From positions 62,001-126,000 of the forward strand of contig JAGDZR010000002.1 of NCBI GenBank assembly GCA_049115695.1: a stretch of 64,000 nt of DNA, written 5' to 3'. Shown here in pieces: positions 56,146-64,000 of this stretch (its first letter is position 1; each line of letters opens with the position of its first letter). Below the pieces are notes generated by a model that saw nothing but the letters and a program-made list of their open reading frames with translations, did no database searches and was not told the DNA's origin. The DNA is from JAGDZR01 sp049115695. GTDB lineage: Bacteria; Bacteroidota; Bacteroidia; Cytophagales; Cyclobacteriaceae. The position numbers and the translations under genes are program-made.

Positions 56146-59100
56146 TCATTCCCTTGGATTTACTGTAATCCATTGTCCTGCAGTGCGTGCTTGTTTACTT
56201 GCATCATACATGGCTTCTGCTTGTACGCTGGGTAAATAAAATTTCCCAGTATAACTGGAGGTTACGAAGGTGGTAAATGATCTGGATTCGCCCCTACGCA
56301 AATCAAAGTAAGTATAGGTCCTGTCATCCCGAATGTCTTGATAATCAAAGTTTCCGGATTCGTTTACCACAACATCATTTAATCGAATATTATTGATTTC
56401 CCATCCTGATGGGAGTATGTGACTCAGCGCAATATCTTTCACCGTTCTTCCAGAGACATTCGTGGTTTTTACTTCGATTTTCATGGATTCGCCAACTTTC
56501 AGATCGGTCGGACCCATGGGTGCACCATTTTCTTGAAGGTATCGAACTGAAACCTTGAGGTCCTTTTCACTTGCTTCTTCATTTCCTGGCATTGGAGTAC
56601 CCGTTGAAGTTATTGTAGCAAAAATGACAGCATTGCCGGTATTCTGAATGTTGATGGATTTCTCATTTGCTGCAGTGTTGAGGCTTTCTGAGATGATCCG
56701 TTGCTGGGTTGACCATGTTGATAATTTGCCGTCATATACAACCTTTGCCTGAATGGATCCAGAAACATCCTGAGATGCGACAAACTTCCCAATAGCCAGC
56801 AGACTGTATGCAGTTGTCTGAGTACTCATCCATATGTCAGATGAGAGCGCCTGAGACAATTCATTGATCAACTCAAAAGCATCTTCGTAAGCTTCCAATG
56901 CAACGTGAGTTTCCAAAAGCATGGCCATATCTCGTTGATCTGAGCCATATGAATGCCAATAATGCTGACGGGATAATTTATTGCTGGATTTAGCTTTAAT
57001 GGATAGTGATTTGGCCACCTCTTGTTGACCTGTAATCGCATATGCAGCGGCTAGACGGTAGAGCGCTTGAGACGAGATGTCTGACTCATTTCGCATCCGA
57101 TTCATGGCCGAAAGAGCAGAGTTGCCGGCAAGAGCCAACGTGTATAGCCGATAGGCTTGTGTAATGTCATCATTATATGTCTGATTTGATCGAGCCCAGT
57201 TTTTGGCAAGTCTTGATTGAAATTTGAGCGCTTTTTTGAGTAGTTCGGCTGGAACAAAAAAACCTGCTTTTTGTGCTTCAACCAGAAAATGAACGGCATA
57301 GCTCGTACCCCAATGATTCGGATCAGAATTTCCCGACCAGTATGCAAAACCACCCTCATGAGTTTGAAATTTTCCGAATCGTTTAATGCCATCTTTTATG
57401 TTGGACTCGATTTGCACTTTCTTCTGATTGGTGAGTTCAACTAGTCCTGAGAGATACAATTGAGGGAAAATTGAAGAAGTGGTTTGCTCTATACATCCAT
57501 GAGGATAGCGAATCAAATATTTTAGTCTTTTCTCGAGATTGAGTGGAGGCAGAGTAGATAAACTAAGTGTTGCTTCGTTGGTGCCAGTCAAACCGAATAT
57601 GTCAACTTTTCCATTTAATGATTCACCTGCCTCAATGCGCTTAATCATCACTTTGGTTTGAGAGGGATTAGGCAGTCTGCTTTCGATATTGATGATATGC
57701 TCAGCTGTTTCGTTTCCTGACTTTGCCAATATGGTAATCTTCCCTGCACCAATTGACTCATGTACCTTCAGCTGGAAAGATTCAGTTTCAGTTGCAGAGT
57801 TAAAAGAGACCCTTTTAGATGAAGGTCCTGTCAAGGATAATACACCTTCGGCAGTAATCGAAACTTGAGCAGTGTTGATTTCATCCTTGAATTTGAAAAG
57901 ATTCACAGGAAGTGCAATAGACTCTCCAGGTCCTATCACTCTTGGCATAGTTCCAAGCACCATAAGAGGTTGAATAACTGGTGTTACTTTTTCAGCCATT
58001 CCATATGCCCCGGCATCATTGCTTGCGACGAGCATTGTCTTTACTGATCCGATGTATTGCGGCATTTCGAAACTATGAGTATTTGATCCGCCAGCGTCTA
58101 AGGTAAACGGTCCCATAAATTGGACGACTGGATCGAATCGATTGGCCTCATTTGACTTTTTGTCCGATTCTAAATCTCCACCTCCGCCAATGGCCAGAAG
58201 TCGCTCCAAACGAGCTCCAAAAGCACCCATGACCTGATCATACATGTCCCATGTCTTGACACCCAGGGCTTCTTTCTGATAAAAATGATCCCACGGACTT
58301 GGTGTATTGAAGGCGGTGATGTCAAGCAGGCCCTCATCGACAACAGCTAATGTATATGACATTTTTTGTTTGGATTGTTCGGTTACCTCAATGGTTACTT
58401 GTTTGCCAGGAGCGAGCTCCTCAGACATTGAAAGAATCGGCTTAAGTATCGTTTTGGGATTATAAATTTTGATCGGCTGAAGGCCATAGGTTCTTATTGG
58501 CAAGTCGTTTTCAGTGCTCGCATGCGGCTGCAATAGTGTCACGTTGAGATATACATTTGGAGTCATTTCTTCTGTTGCATCTATACTGAAATCCGTACTG
58601 GGTTGCTGAGTGTCTATCCAGAATTTGTCAAGGACTTTACTGCCATTCTCGATTGCTATTAGCGCCTTGCCGGAAACTGAAGAAGGGAGTTTAACTTGAA
58701 TTTTTTCACCTACTTCATAGGAAGTTTTGTCGGTAGTCACTGATAGAAATGATGCACCCAATCCGGACTGCTCACCCTCCGTCCAGCCCATATAAAATAT
58801 GCTGCTCGCTTTATGTCCTGACTGGAGATCCGTAACGACCATCAGATGTCTACCCCATTTTAGTTTTGTTCCATCGATATTTACTTTGCCCCGACCGTTA
58901 CTCAGGTCAATTTTTTCTTTCATCAATGGAGTTTCATTATTTCTGAGCACATAGCTCGCTTCATAGTCATCGTACTGATCCCACCACCAGCGCCATGATA
59001 GTTTATAAACTTGAATCTCAACTGCCCCATTCAAGGGTTGTCCTTTGTCAGAGACTTTGGCAAGATCAAATTGATGAAGCTGGTCCCTGCCAAGATATCC

Positions 59101-61614
59101 GTATTCATTGCCTTCAGGAACACGAAGGCCAACAAAGGACTCGTAAGGAAGGTAGGTAAGTGATTTTCCATAAATGCTGAAGTTGCCTCCGGGTTCATAC
59201 GCCTTGACTTCTAGTCTCGCACGCAATGCACCTGGGGCACCTTTGGTTGACGGCATGTCTGACATGATGCCAAGTCTTCCATTTTCATCGAGTTGCTTGT
59301 CAACAATGGTGATGGGGTCACTGATGAAGTTAGCATTCGAAAGATCAAAATTGAAATTTGGGAAATTGTCAAATGAAGTTTTAATAGGACTAAGCGTAAG
59401 CTGGACCTGTGTCAGCAAATTTGGAGCTGTAAGCCCCGTTAGCCATTTGACATCCATGGTTCCGGCAAGCGGACCATCCGATTTGTAAAATTTAGTATCA
59501 GGGAACTCAAGGTTGATTTTCAATCGATTCGGTTTGACCGTTTCGATTTTGATACGCTTTGTGAAGGTGTTGTTCCCCACTGTCACTGTAGCTAACCAAT
59601 TGCCAGTTAAATCATCCGATTGGCTCTTGGTTTGAAACGTGTAAATACCATTGGTGCCATCTGAATTGACTTGCTCATCCTTTAAGTTTCCTCTGGGGTC
59701 TCTTAAAGTCATTTTTACAGGATGATTGGTAGGGATGGTTTGCTCAGGATCATCTAACATAAAAGATAGATAGATGTCATCCCCCGGTCTCCAAACCCCT
59801 CTTTCGCCATAAATAAATCCTTTCAGATCCTTATTGACTCGTTGACCAGAGGCATCAAAGTTGCTAATGGACAAAGAGCTCCCATCATCAAGCTTGAGAT
59901 AAGATTTTTGTTCACCTACACTGGCGATCACGATGAAAGGTCTTCGCTCCGGGAACATTTCAAAAAATCCTTCACTAGTTGTTTGACCACTTCCTAAGGC
60001 TTGTAGCTGATAATCAAGAACCTGAATATCGGACTGTACGGGACTTGCAGATGACAGACTCGTTGTGGCTATGAGTAAGCTGTTGTTGCTGCCAATCTTA
60101 GCCATTAGACCAATGTCAGAAGCAAGCAACGTCTTCTTTACGGTCCTCTGATTATTGTAATAGGATACATGACATGGGTTATTGCGCTGAGACCATTGAT
60201 ACCCATTGGGGTAGTAATAGTTCGAATAATTACCCCAAGCAGAAAATCCGTCATCTTTGTAGATGCTCCACTCGGTGTTTAGTGGCTGGGTGGATGGTGT
60301 AGTTTCGAATGGAGTATCACATGGGAATGCTGAATCGTCTGGTCGCATACTTAAAAAAACCTGATACAACGCACCTTTTTCAGCCTTAAACAAATCAGAA
60401 AGATCAAGTGTAAACCGGTTCCATTCGTTGAGAAATTGAGCCTGTCCCTCTAGTGAAATTTGCTCTTTGTGCACAATGTTTCCAACCCGCTTAAGTTCTT
60501 CTTCCCCATTTATTTGATTGATTTGGAAATATTGTGGGATAGTGCTCTCATGAACCTTCACCACCATTACATGTACTGACTTTAGTCCTATTGATTCGAA
60601 TGGTAGAAATAGCCCATCTGTTGATGGGAGTATGTTACCTGCAGAAGACAATTTTAATTCGGGATTAGGCGCGTCAAATGCAACACTTCGTTTTATCGTA
60701 TTGGTCAATTCATAGCCATATTCGTTTTTGATGCCCGGGTAGAGTGTGACTGTTTTAGTGCCATTATGCGTCCCGCTTAGATACATTTGAATTTCATTAC
60801 CATTGATGACGAATTTGGGATTGTTGTCGTCTTCCAGTGTGATCAATCCCGTTAAATCCTGATTTTTTTGAATAGGGTCAGAAAAACTTAAGGAGAGGTA
60901 TGGTGGATTTTCGCTAATCCGGCTTGAGAGTATTTTGAAATCTTTGAGTGAGGGAATTTCCACACTTTTACTTTCGGTTTTTGACACACCAATGAGCGAA
61001 CCGTCGAAGGATAAATTAAGATGATAGGAATCCGCTTTCCTTTCAATTTTGCTCAAAGTAAACAGGTGACCAGTGCCAGATGTATGAGTCCAATGAACCG
61101 GAACTTCTGCTTTCAACATTGATTCTATCCTGTCATTTGACTCATAATCTGCAGTTGAAATACGCCCTGTTATCTGCAAGGCAGGAGCTTCCGATGTTTC
61201 ATCAGTTTTGATTTCTTCTATGAATAATTCAAAGTCCTGCTCAATTACGCCGACACTGAGTTTTATTGAGGATTGATTACTCACGAGATTGTCAATGTTT
61301 ACTAAGGGCAGGGTGATTGCATATTGTTGACCTGAAGTAAGATTTTTGTCTTGAGTAAACACTAGTTCGGTATCACTGAGTTTTATCCATTCTCCCTCTA
61401 TAGCAGGAGAGATTTCAATGGATGAGGGATCGAAATTGGATCCAAGGATTGCCCCATTTCCAATGCCAATCCGAATGTTGTCAGTTTTGGTAATGGTTGA
61501 TTGTGTGCTAAAGTGCCTGTCGACAGGGCTTGTTTCCTGTGATGAGGGTTGCTGGTCGGAACATGACCATAGCATTATAATAGCGAGTAAACAGGTGATT
61601 TGGTGGATTCTCAT
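56146..61614 (-). CDS. Alpha-2-macroglobulin family lipoprotein with thioester
   Basis: About 1,822 residues from ATG 61614; the alternative is TTG 61632. Lipobox MLWSC after the signal MRIHQITCLLAIIMLWSC. MG-type beta domains, then a thioester motif YPHGCIEQTTSS near 1375 (Cys and Gln both present), a helical complement-like domain, and a C-terminal receptor-type domain. It is the bacterial counterpart of a2M (yfhM): a periplasmic trap for host or competitor proteases. Paired with pbpC, as in many Gram-negative genomes. Bait region not identifiable by eye. Confidence 0.93.
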   Translation of the reverse strand: MRIHQITCLLAIIMLWSCSDQQPSSQETSPVDRHFSTQSTITKTDNIRIGIGNGAILGSNFDPSSIEISPAIEGEWIKLSDTELVFTQDKNLTSGQQYAITLPLVNIDNLVSNQSSIKLSVGVIEQDFELFIEEIKTDETSEAPALQITGRISTADYESNDRIESMLKAEVPVHWTHTSGTGHLFTLSKIERKADSYHLNLSFDGSLIGVSKTESKSVEIPSLKDFKILSSRISENPPYLSLSFSDPIQKNQDLTGLITLEDDNNPKFVINGNEIQMYLSGTHNGTKTVTLYPGIKNEYGYELTNTIKRSVAFDAPNPELKLSSAGNILPSTDGLFLPFESIGLKSVHVMVVKVHESTIPQYFQINQINGEEELKRVGNIVHKEQISLEGQAQFLNEWNRFTLDLSDLFKAEKGALYQVFLSMRPDDSAFPCDTPFETTPSTQPLNTEWSIYKDDGFSAWGNYSNYYYPNGYQWSQRNNPCHVSYYNNQRTVKKTLLASDIGLMAKIGSNNSLLIATTSLSSASPVQSDIQVLDYQLQALGSGQTTSEGFFEMFPERRPFIVIASVGEQKSYLKLDDGSSLSISNFDASGQRVNKDLKGFIYGERGVWRPGDDIYLSFMLDDPEQTIPTNHPVKMTLRDPRGNLKDEQVNSDGTNGIYTFQTKSQSDDLTGNWLATVTVGNNTFTKRIKIETVKPNRLKINLEFPDTKFYKSDGPLAGTMDVKWLTGLTAPNLLTQVQLTLSPIKTSFDNFPNFNFDLSNANFISDPITIVDKQLDENGRLGIMSDMPSTKGAPGALRARLEVKAYEPGGNFSIYGKSLTYLPYESFVGLRVPEGNEYGYLGRDQLHQFDLAKVSDKGQPLNGAVEIQVYKLSWRWWWDQYDDYEASYVLRNNETPLMKEKIDLSNGRGKVNIDGTKLKWGRHLMVVTDLQSGHKASSIFYMGWTEGEQSGLGASFLSVTTDKTSYEVGEKIQVKLPSSVSGKALIAIENGSKVLDKFWIDTQQPSTDFSIDATEEMTPNVYLNVTLLQPHASTENDLPIRTYGLQPIKIYNPKTILKPILSMSEELAPGKQVTIEVTEQSKQKMSYTLAVVDEGLLDITAFNTPSPWDHFYQKEALGVKTWDMYDQVMGAFGARLERLLAIGGGGDLESDKKSNEANRFDPVVQFMGPFTLDAGGSNTHSFEMPQYIGSVKTMLVASNDAGAYGMAEKVTPVIQPLMVLGTMPRVIGPGESIALPVNLFKFKDEINTAQVSITAEGVLSLTGPSSKRVSFNSATETESFQLKVHESIGAGKITILAKSGNETAEHIINIESRLPNPSQTKVMIKRIEAGESLNGKVDIFGLTGTNEATLSLSTLPPLNLEKRLKYLIRYPHGCIEQTTSSIFPQLYLSGLVELTNQKKVQIESNIKDGIKRFGKFQTHEGGFAYWSGNSDPNHWGTSYAVHFLVEAQKAGFFVPAELLKKALKFQSRLAKNWARSNQTYNDDITQAYRLYTLALAGNSALSAMNRMRNESDISSQALYRLAAAYAITGQQEVAKSLSIKAKSSNKLSRQHYWHSYGSDQRDMAMLLETHVALEAYEDAFELINELSQALSSDIWMSTQTTAYSLLAIGKFVASQDVSGSIQAKVVYDGKLSTWSTQQRIISESLNTAANEKSINIQNTGNAVIFATITSTGTPMPGNEEASEKDLKVSVRYLQENGAPMGPTDLKVGESMKIEVKTTNVSGRTVKDIALSHILPSGWEINNIRLNDVVVNESGNFDYQDIRDDRTYTYFDLRRGESRSFTTFVTSSYTGKFYLPSVQAEAMYDASKQARTAGQWITVNPRE

Positions 61615-61697
61615 GGTAAGATGGTTATTCAAGGAATCCTTAATTTAGAAAAATGCGATCAACCTACATAGGATAACCGTTACTTATCGACTTATAC

Positions 61698-62330
61698 CTA
61701 TTTTTTCTTGAGGGATCGAAGAAAGGTTGCCCATGCAAAAGGATTCAGCAATGGGTTACTTGGTGACTGATAACGATACATTCGTGCATCCATTTGCTCT
61801 CTCATAAAGTATCGATGATTCATGTTTGGACTTGCTGGAAGATCCCAATAGGCTGTTCGCATGTATTCTTCATTGAGCCATTCATCAAGTCGATCTATTT
61901 GATCTTGACCTGGCAGAGTCGAGGCTAAGACGGCAGCCTTGAAGGTTGCTTCAGAAGGATAGGGGAATACCTCAACTTCACTGAGATATGTTACATCCTC
62001 TTTGAGGTAGACCATTACTTTCATTGCAAATTCACTGTCATGAGCAGGAACAACAAAAGAAGTTCGCTCAAATCCAACAGCGCTGAAAACCACGCTATCT
62101 CCAGCAAGTGCGGGCATGGAAAAAAAGCCGTATGGATTGGTAGTTGTTCCTCGACCACCTTTTGGCACATAGACATGTACGCCTGGTACTACAGCCAGAC
62201 TGTCAGACGTGAAGATTACACCTGTAAACTGGATCACCTTTTGATCGTCAGCGTAAGTTGTATCAGATTTCTGTGCAATGCTTAGAGTTACAGTACACAA
62301 TAGGGTCAATATGAGGGAGACTTTATTCAA
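61698..62330 (-). CDS. Exported protein with carboxypeptidase-regulatory-like domain
   Basis: 210 residues starting with TTG at 62330: signal (MNKVSLILTLLCTVTLSIAQ), then a CarboxypepD_reg-like beta sandwich (QFTGVIFTSDSLAVVPGVHV, RGTTTNPYGFFSMPALAGD, VVFSAVGFERTSFVV) as in SusC N-termini but stand-alone, and a C-terminal helical tail. No TonB barrel is attached. It may be an outer-membrane-associated protein. It lies 83 bases upstream of the A2M start, in the same direction. Confidence 0.8.
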   Translation of the reverse strand: MNKVSLILTLLCTVTLSIAQKSDTTYADDQKVIQFTGVIFTSDSLAVVPGVHVYVPKGGRGTTTNPYGFFSMPALAGDSVVFSAVGFERTSFVVPAHDSEFAMKVMVYLKEDVTYLSEVEVFPYPSEATFKAAVLASTLPGQDQIDRLDEWLNEEYMRTAYWDLPASPNMNHRYFMREQMDARMYRYQSPSNPLLNPFAWATFLRSLKKK

Positions 62331-62382
62331 TGCTGTTAGATCATTGCGCGAGCAACAATCATTTAGTTATTTTTATGACAAA

Positions 62383-62390
62383 CAAATATA
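62383..62390 (-). promoter_or_regulatory. -7 promoter box for the carboxypeptidase-domain gene
   Basis: Minus strand TATATTTG, perfect TAnnTTTG, 52 bases upstream of the TTG start at 62330 and just 4 bases before the divergent ArsR start at 62395. Regulator and neighbour may share control here. Confidence 0.4.
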
Positions 62391-62394
62391 TACT

Positions 62395-62778
62395 GTGAAA
62401 CTCAAGAATTTTAGTTTATCGCTGGGAACACAGATTTTCAAGGCCTTTTCAGATGAAGCTCGCGTAAGAATTATTCATTTACTCTTACGGCAGCAAGCGC
62501 TCACCATTACCGATCTTGAGTTGATTCTTGACTTCACTCAAACCAAGACGGCCAGGCATGTAACTTATCTACGTAATTCAGGGCTGCTGAAAACTAAAAA
62601 AGTTGATCAATGGGTTTTTTACAGTTTGAAAGAGGAGGTGCATGAGATTGTCAATGATATGATGGAGTTTTTGCAAAAAGATATCCAGCTTCAAAAAGAC
62701 TCGGAGAATTATCACATAATGGATTCGAATCGGGAACTTGCCGCAAATAAACTTGCCGCAAAGGACTATCGACCATGA
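62395..62778 (+). CDS. ArsR-family transcriptional regulator
   Basis: 127 residues from GTG 62395 (VKLKNFSLSLGTQIFKAFSD). The frame extends to 62278 but would read across the divergent gene and its start, so the GTG is preferred. Winged helix: FKAFSDEARVRIIHLLLRQ, LTITDLELILDFTQTKTARH, VTYLRNSGLLKTKKVDQW, VFYSLKEEVHEIV. No obvious metal-binding cysteines. A 13-bp direct repeat near the end gives ELAANKLAA. ATGA overlap with the following phosphatase gene. Confidence 0.85.
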   Translation: MKLKNFSLSLGTQIFKAFSDEARVRIIHLLLRQQALTITDLELILDFTQTKTARHVTYLRNSGLLKTKKVDQWVFYSLKEEVHEIVNDMMEFLQKDIQLQKDSENYHIMDSNRELAANKLAAKDYRP

Positions 62779-63464
62779 AGGGAATTAGCTACATATTTTT
62801 TGATCTTGATCATACGCTTTGGGACTATGAAACCAATGCAACAATTGCCCTGAACGAGCTTTATGAACATTTTGGGCTTGAAAGTTTCTTTACTGGCTTC
62901 TCGGCTTTTTTAAGCACTTTTCATTATCACAACAATCTTCTCTGGCATCAATACAATCTTGGCCAAATAGATAGGGACCATATTCGAAAAAAAAGATTTG
63001 AACTGATTCTTGAGGGGCGAGCGCCTATAAATGGTAAGGAGGCTTTAGAAATGACTGATTTTTTTATTGCGGAATGCCCAAAAAAAACTGCGCTGATGCC
63101 AGGAACTAAATCAATATTGACGCAACTGGATCGCAAGTATCGATTGGGAATCATTACCAATGGGTTCAATGACATTCAAGACAAAAAGTTGTCTAATGCT
63201 GGAATAGCTCATTATTTTGAACACATCATCACTTCTGAAACCTCAGGTCACAGAAAACCATCTCCATCAATTTTCAAGCTGGCCAATGAATTGTCAGGAA
63301 CGGAATCTTCGGAGGTAGTCATGATTGGTGACAACTTCGCTACTGATATTGCTGGAGCCAAAGCTGCCGGATGGCAATCCATATGGTATGATCCTGAAAA
63401 TACCGGTAAATATGAGCACCCTCATGTGATCAGGCACCTTGAAGAGCTTGAGGGAATTTTGTAA
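62775..63464 (+). CDS. HAD-family (YjjG-type) nucleotidase/phosphatase
   Basis: 229 residues with HAD motifs I-IV: FFDLDHTLWDYETNA (nucleophile Asp), LGIITNGFNDIQDKKL, GHRKPSPSIFKLA (Lys) and VMIGDNFATDIAGAKAAGW. The cap and overall layout match the YjjG house-cleaning pyrimidine 5'-nucleotidases. Cotranscribed with the ArsR gene through a 4-base overlap, which is unusual for a housekeeping phosphatase and suggests regulated expression. Confidence 0.9.
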   Translation: MKGISYIFFDLDHTLWDYETNATIALNELYEHFGLESFFTGFSAFLSTFHYHNNLLWHQYNLGQIDRDHIRKKRFELILEGRAPINGKEALEMTDFFIAECPKKTALMPGTKSILTQLDRKYRLGIITNGFNDIQDKKLSNAGIAHYFEHIITSETSGHRKPSPSIFKLANELSGTESSEVVMIGDNFATDIAGAKAAGWQSIWYDPENTGKYEHPHVIRHLEELEGIL

Positions 63465-63483
63465 TATGTAACGCTTGATTTAC

Positions 63484-63491
63484 TAATTTTG
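63484..63491 (+). promoter_or_regulatory. -7 promoter box for pruA
   Basis: TAATTTTG, perfect TAnnTTTG, 31 bases before the start at 63523; a TTG at 63459-63461 is 22 bases upstream of it, in an acceptable range. Confidence 0.45.
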
Positions 63492-63522
63492 CCCCTGATT
63501 TCTAACCCTAAAAATGATCATT

Positions 63523-64000
63523 ATGCCGAAAGGAAATTATGCGGTACCCGTTCCTGTGAATGAGCCGATAAAAGGCTTCACCCCCGGATCTCCTGAAAAA
63601 TTGGAGTTGAAGAAAACACTTCAGGAAATGCGCAATTCACAGGTGGATATTCCTATGTATATAGGAGGTGAAAAGGTGTTTACGGATACAAAAATCCCAA
63701 TGAGTCCACCCCATGATCATCAGCATATTTTAGGTCATTTTAATGAAGGCGATGCAAATCATGTAAAGCAAGCCATAGATGCGGCGCTAGCAGCTAAAGC
63801 TGAGTGGGCTGCATTGAATTGGGAACATAGAGCATCTATCTTTTTGAAAGCAGCCGAGTTGATAGCAGGTCCTTACAGAGCCAAAATCAATGCTTCGACG
63901 ATGCTGGCTCAGTCAAAAAGCCCATTTCAGGCCGAGATTGATGCAGCATGTGAGTTCATAGATTTTCTGAAATTTAACGTGGCGTTTATGCAGGAGTTAT
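63523..64000 (+). CDS. pruA: 1-pyrroline-5-carboxylate dehydrogenase, N-terminal part
   Basis: The frame is open from ATG 63523 (or 63514) to the window edge, 159 codons of an expected total near 540. The opening MPKGNYAVPVPVNEPIKGF, then IPMYIGGEKVFTDTKIPMSP, PPHDHQHILGHFNEG, and AALAAKAEWAALNWEHRASI with FLKAAELIAGPYR match Bacteroidota L-glutamate-gamma-semialdehyde dehydrogenases, which oxidise the proline breakdown intermediate to glutamate with NAD. The catalytic Cys lies beyond the edge. Confidence 0.88.
   Translation, partial: MPKGNYAVPVPVNEPIKGFTPGSPEKLELKKTLQEMRNSQVDIPMYIGGEKVFTDTKIPMSPPHDHQHILGHFNEGDANHVKQAIDAALAAKAEWAALNWEHRASIFLKAAELIAGPYRAKINASTMLAQSKSPFQAEIDAACEFIDFLKFNVAFMQEL

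Noticed and set aside
1..64000. CRISPR arrays, prophage, integrase, transposase or integron genes
   Set aside because: No spaced direct repeats, terminal inverted repeats or recognised recombinase frames found.

Overview
The window is chromosomal DNA of a Bacteroidota bacterium, most likely a marine Cytophagales of the Reichenbachiella/Ekhidna/Fulvivirga type (genus not provable from here). Evidence: a SusC/SusD pair, -7 promoter boxes of the Bacteroidota form TAnnTTTG, BatD, a periplasmic-propeller sensor kinase, a sorting-tail-like secreted protein, a single-chain glycine dehydrogenase, few purine-rich Shine-Dalgarno sites, and many short overlapping operons. I see no phage, transposase, integrase or CRISPR array; one tRNA (His) is present.

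Layout. 1-9.9 kb: a truncated FAD-dependent dehydrogenase, a small conserved protein, batD overlapping aroC, two tandem dicarboxylate/amino-acid symporters, an Nfu-type Fe-S carrier and two lipoproteins. 9.0-12.5 kb (minus): an operon of an orphan TRAP-type binding protein, a GRDP-like protein and a large unknown protein, the last two with Cys/Ser tails, then an aldo/keto reductase. 12.7-16.9 kb: a propeller sensor kinase and a lipoprotein esterase. 17.0-20.9 kb: the least explained stretch, with two paralogous small exported proteins, a terminator, then four overlapping genes (LolA-like protein, exported YidD-like protein, two TPR/membrane paralogs) and a small membrane protein. 21-31.4 kb: clpB, gcvP, an M28 peptidase, dihydroorotase, tRNA-His, a small exported protein without a normal start codon, and a HisA-like protein lacking the usual catalytic Asp. 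31.4-37.5 kb: two OmpR/histidine-kinase pairs around a secreted acidic protein, and an unknown exported protein. 37.5-53.9 kb: a LacI regulator, an 18-bp perfect operator palindrome, SusC, SusD, a terminator, and four overlapping lipoprotein genes, three of them about 1,090-residue FG-GAP/ASPIC-UnbV proteins. 53.8-61.6 kb (minus): alpha-2-macroglobulin plus penicillin-binding protein 1C. 61.7-64 kb: a carboxypeptidase-regulatory-domain protein, ArsR regulator, YjjG-type phosphatase and the start of a proline-catabolic aldehyde dehydrogenase.

How the parts work together. Housekeeping pieces (aroC, nfu, clpB, gcvP, pyrC, tRNA-His) are scattered among envelope modules: LacI-SusCD-VCBS for import of an unknown oligomer, A2M-PBP1C for periplasmic defence and wall repair, and two sensor systems that probably report on the envelope. 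The most promising candidates for an undescribed system are the 17.0-20.9 kb module and the SusCD/triple-VCBS island, which contains no recognisable degradative enzyme. Seven of eight convergent gene pairs end within 9 bp of each other or overlap, so most 3' ends must produce antisense overlap or rely on unusual termination.
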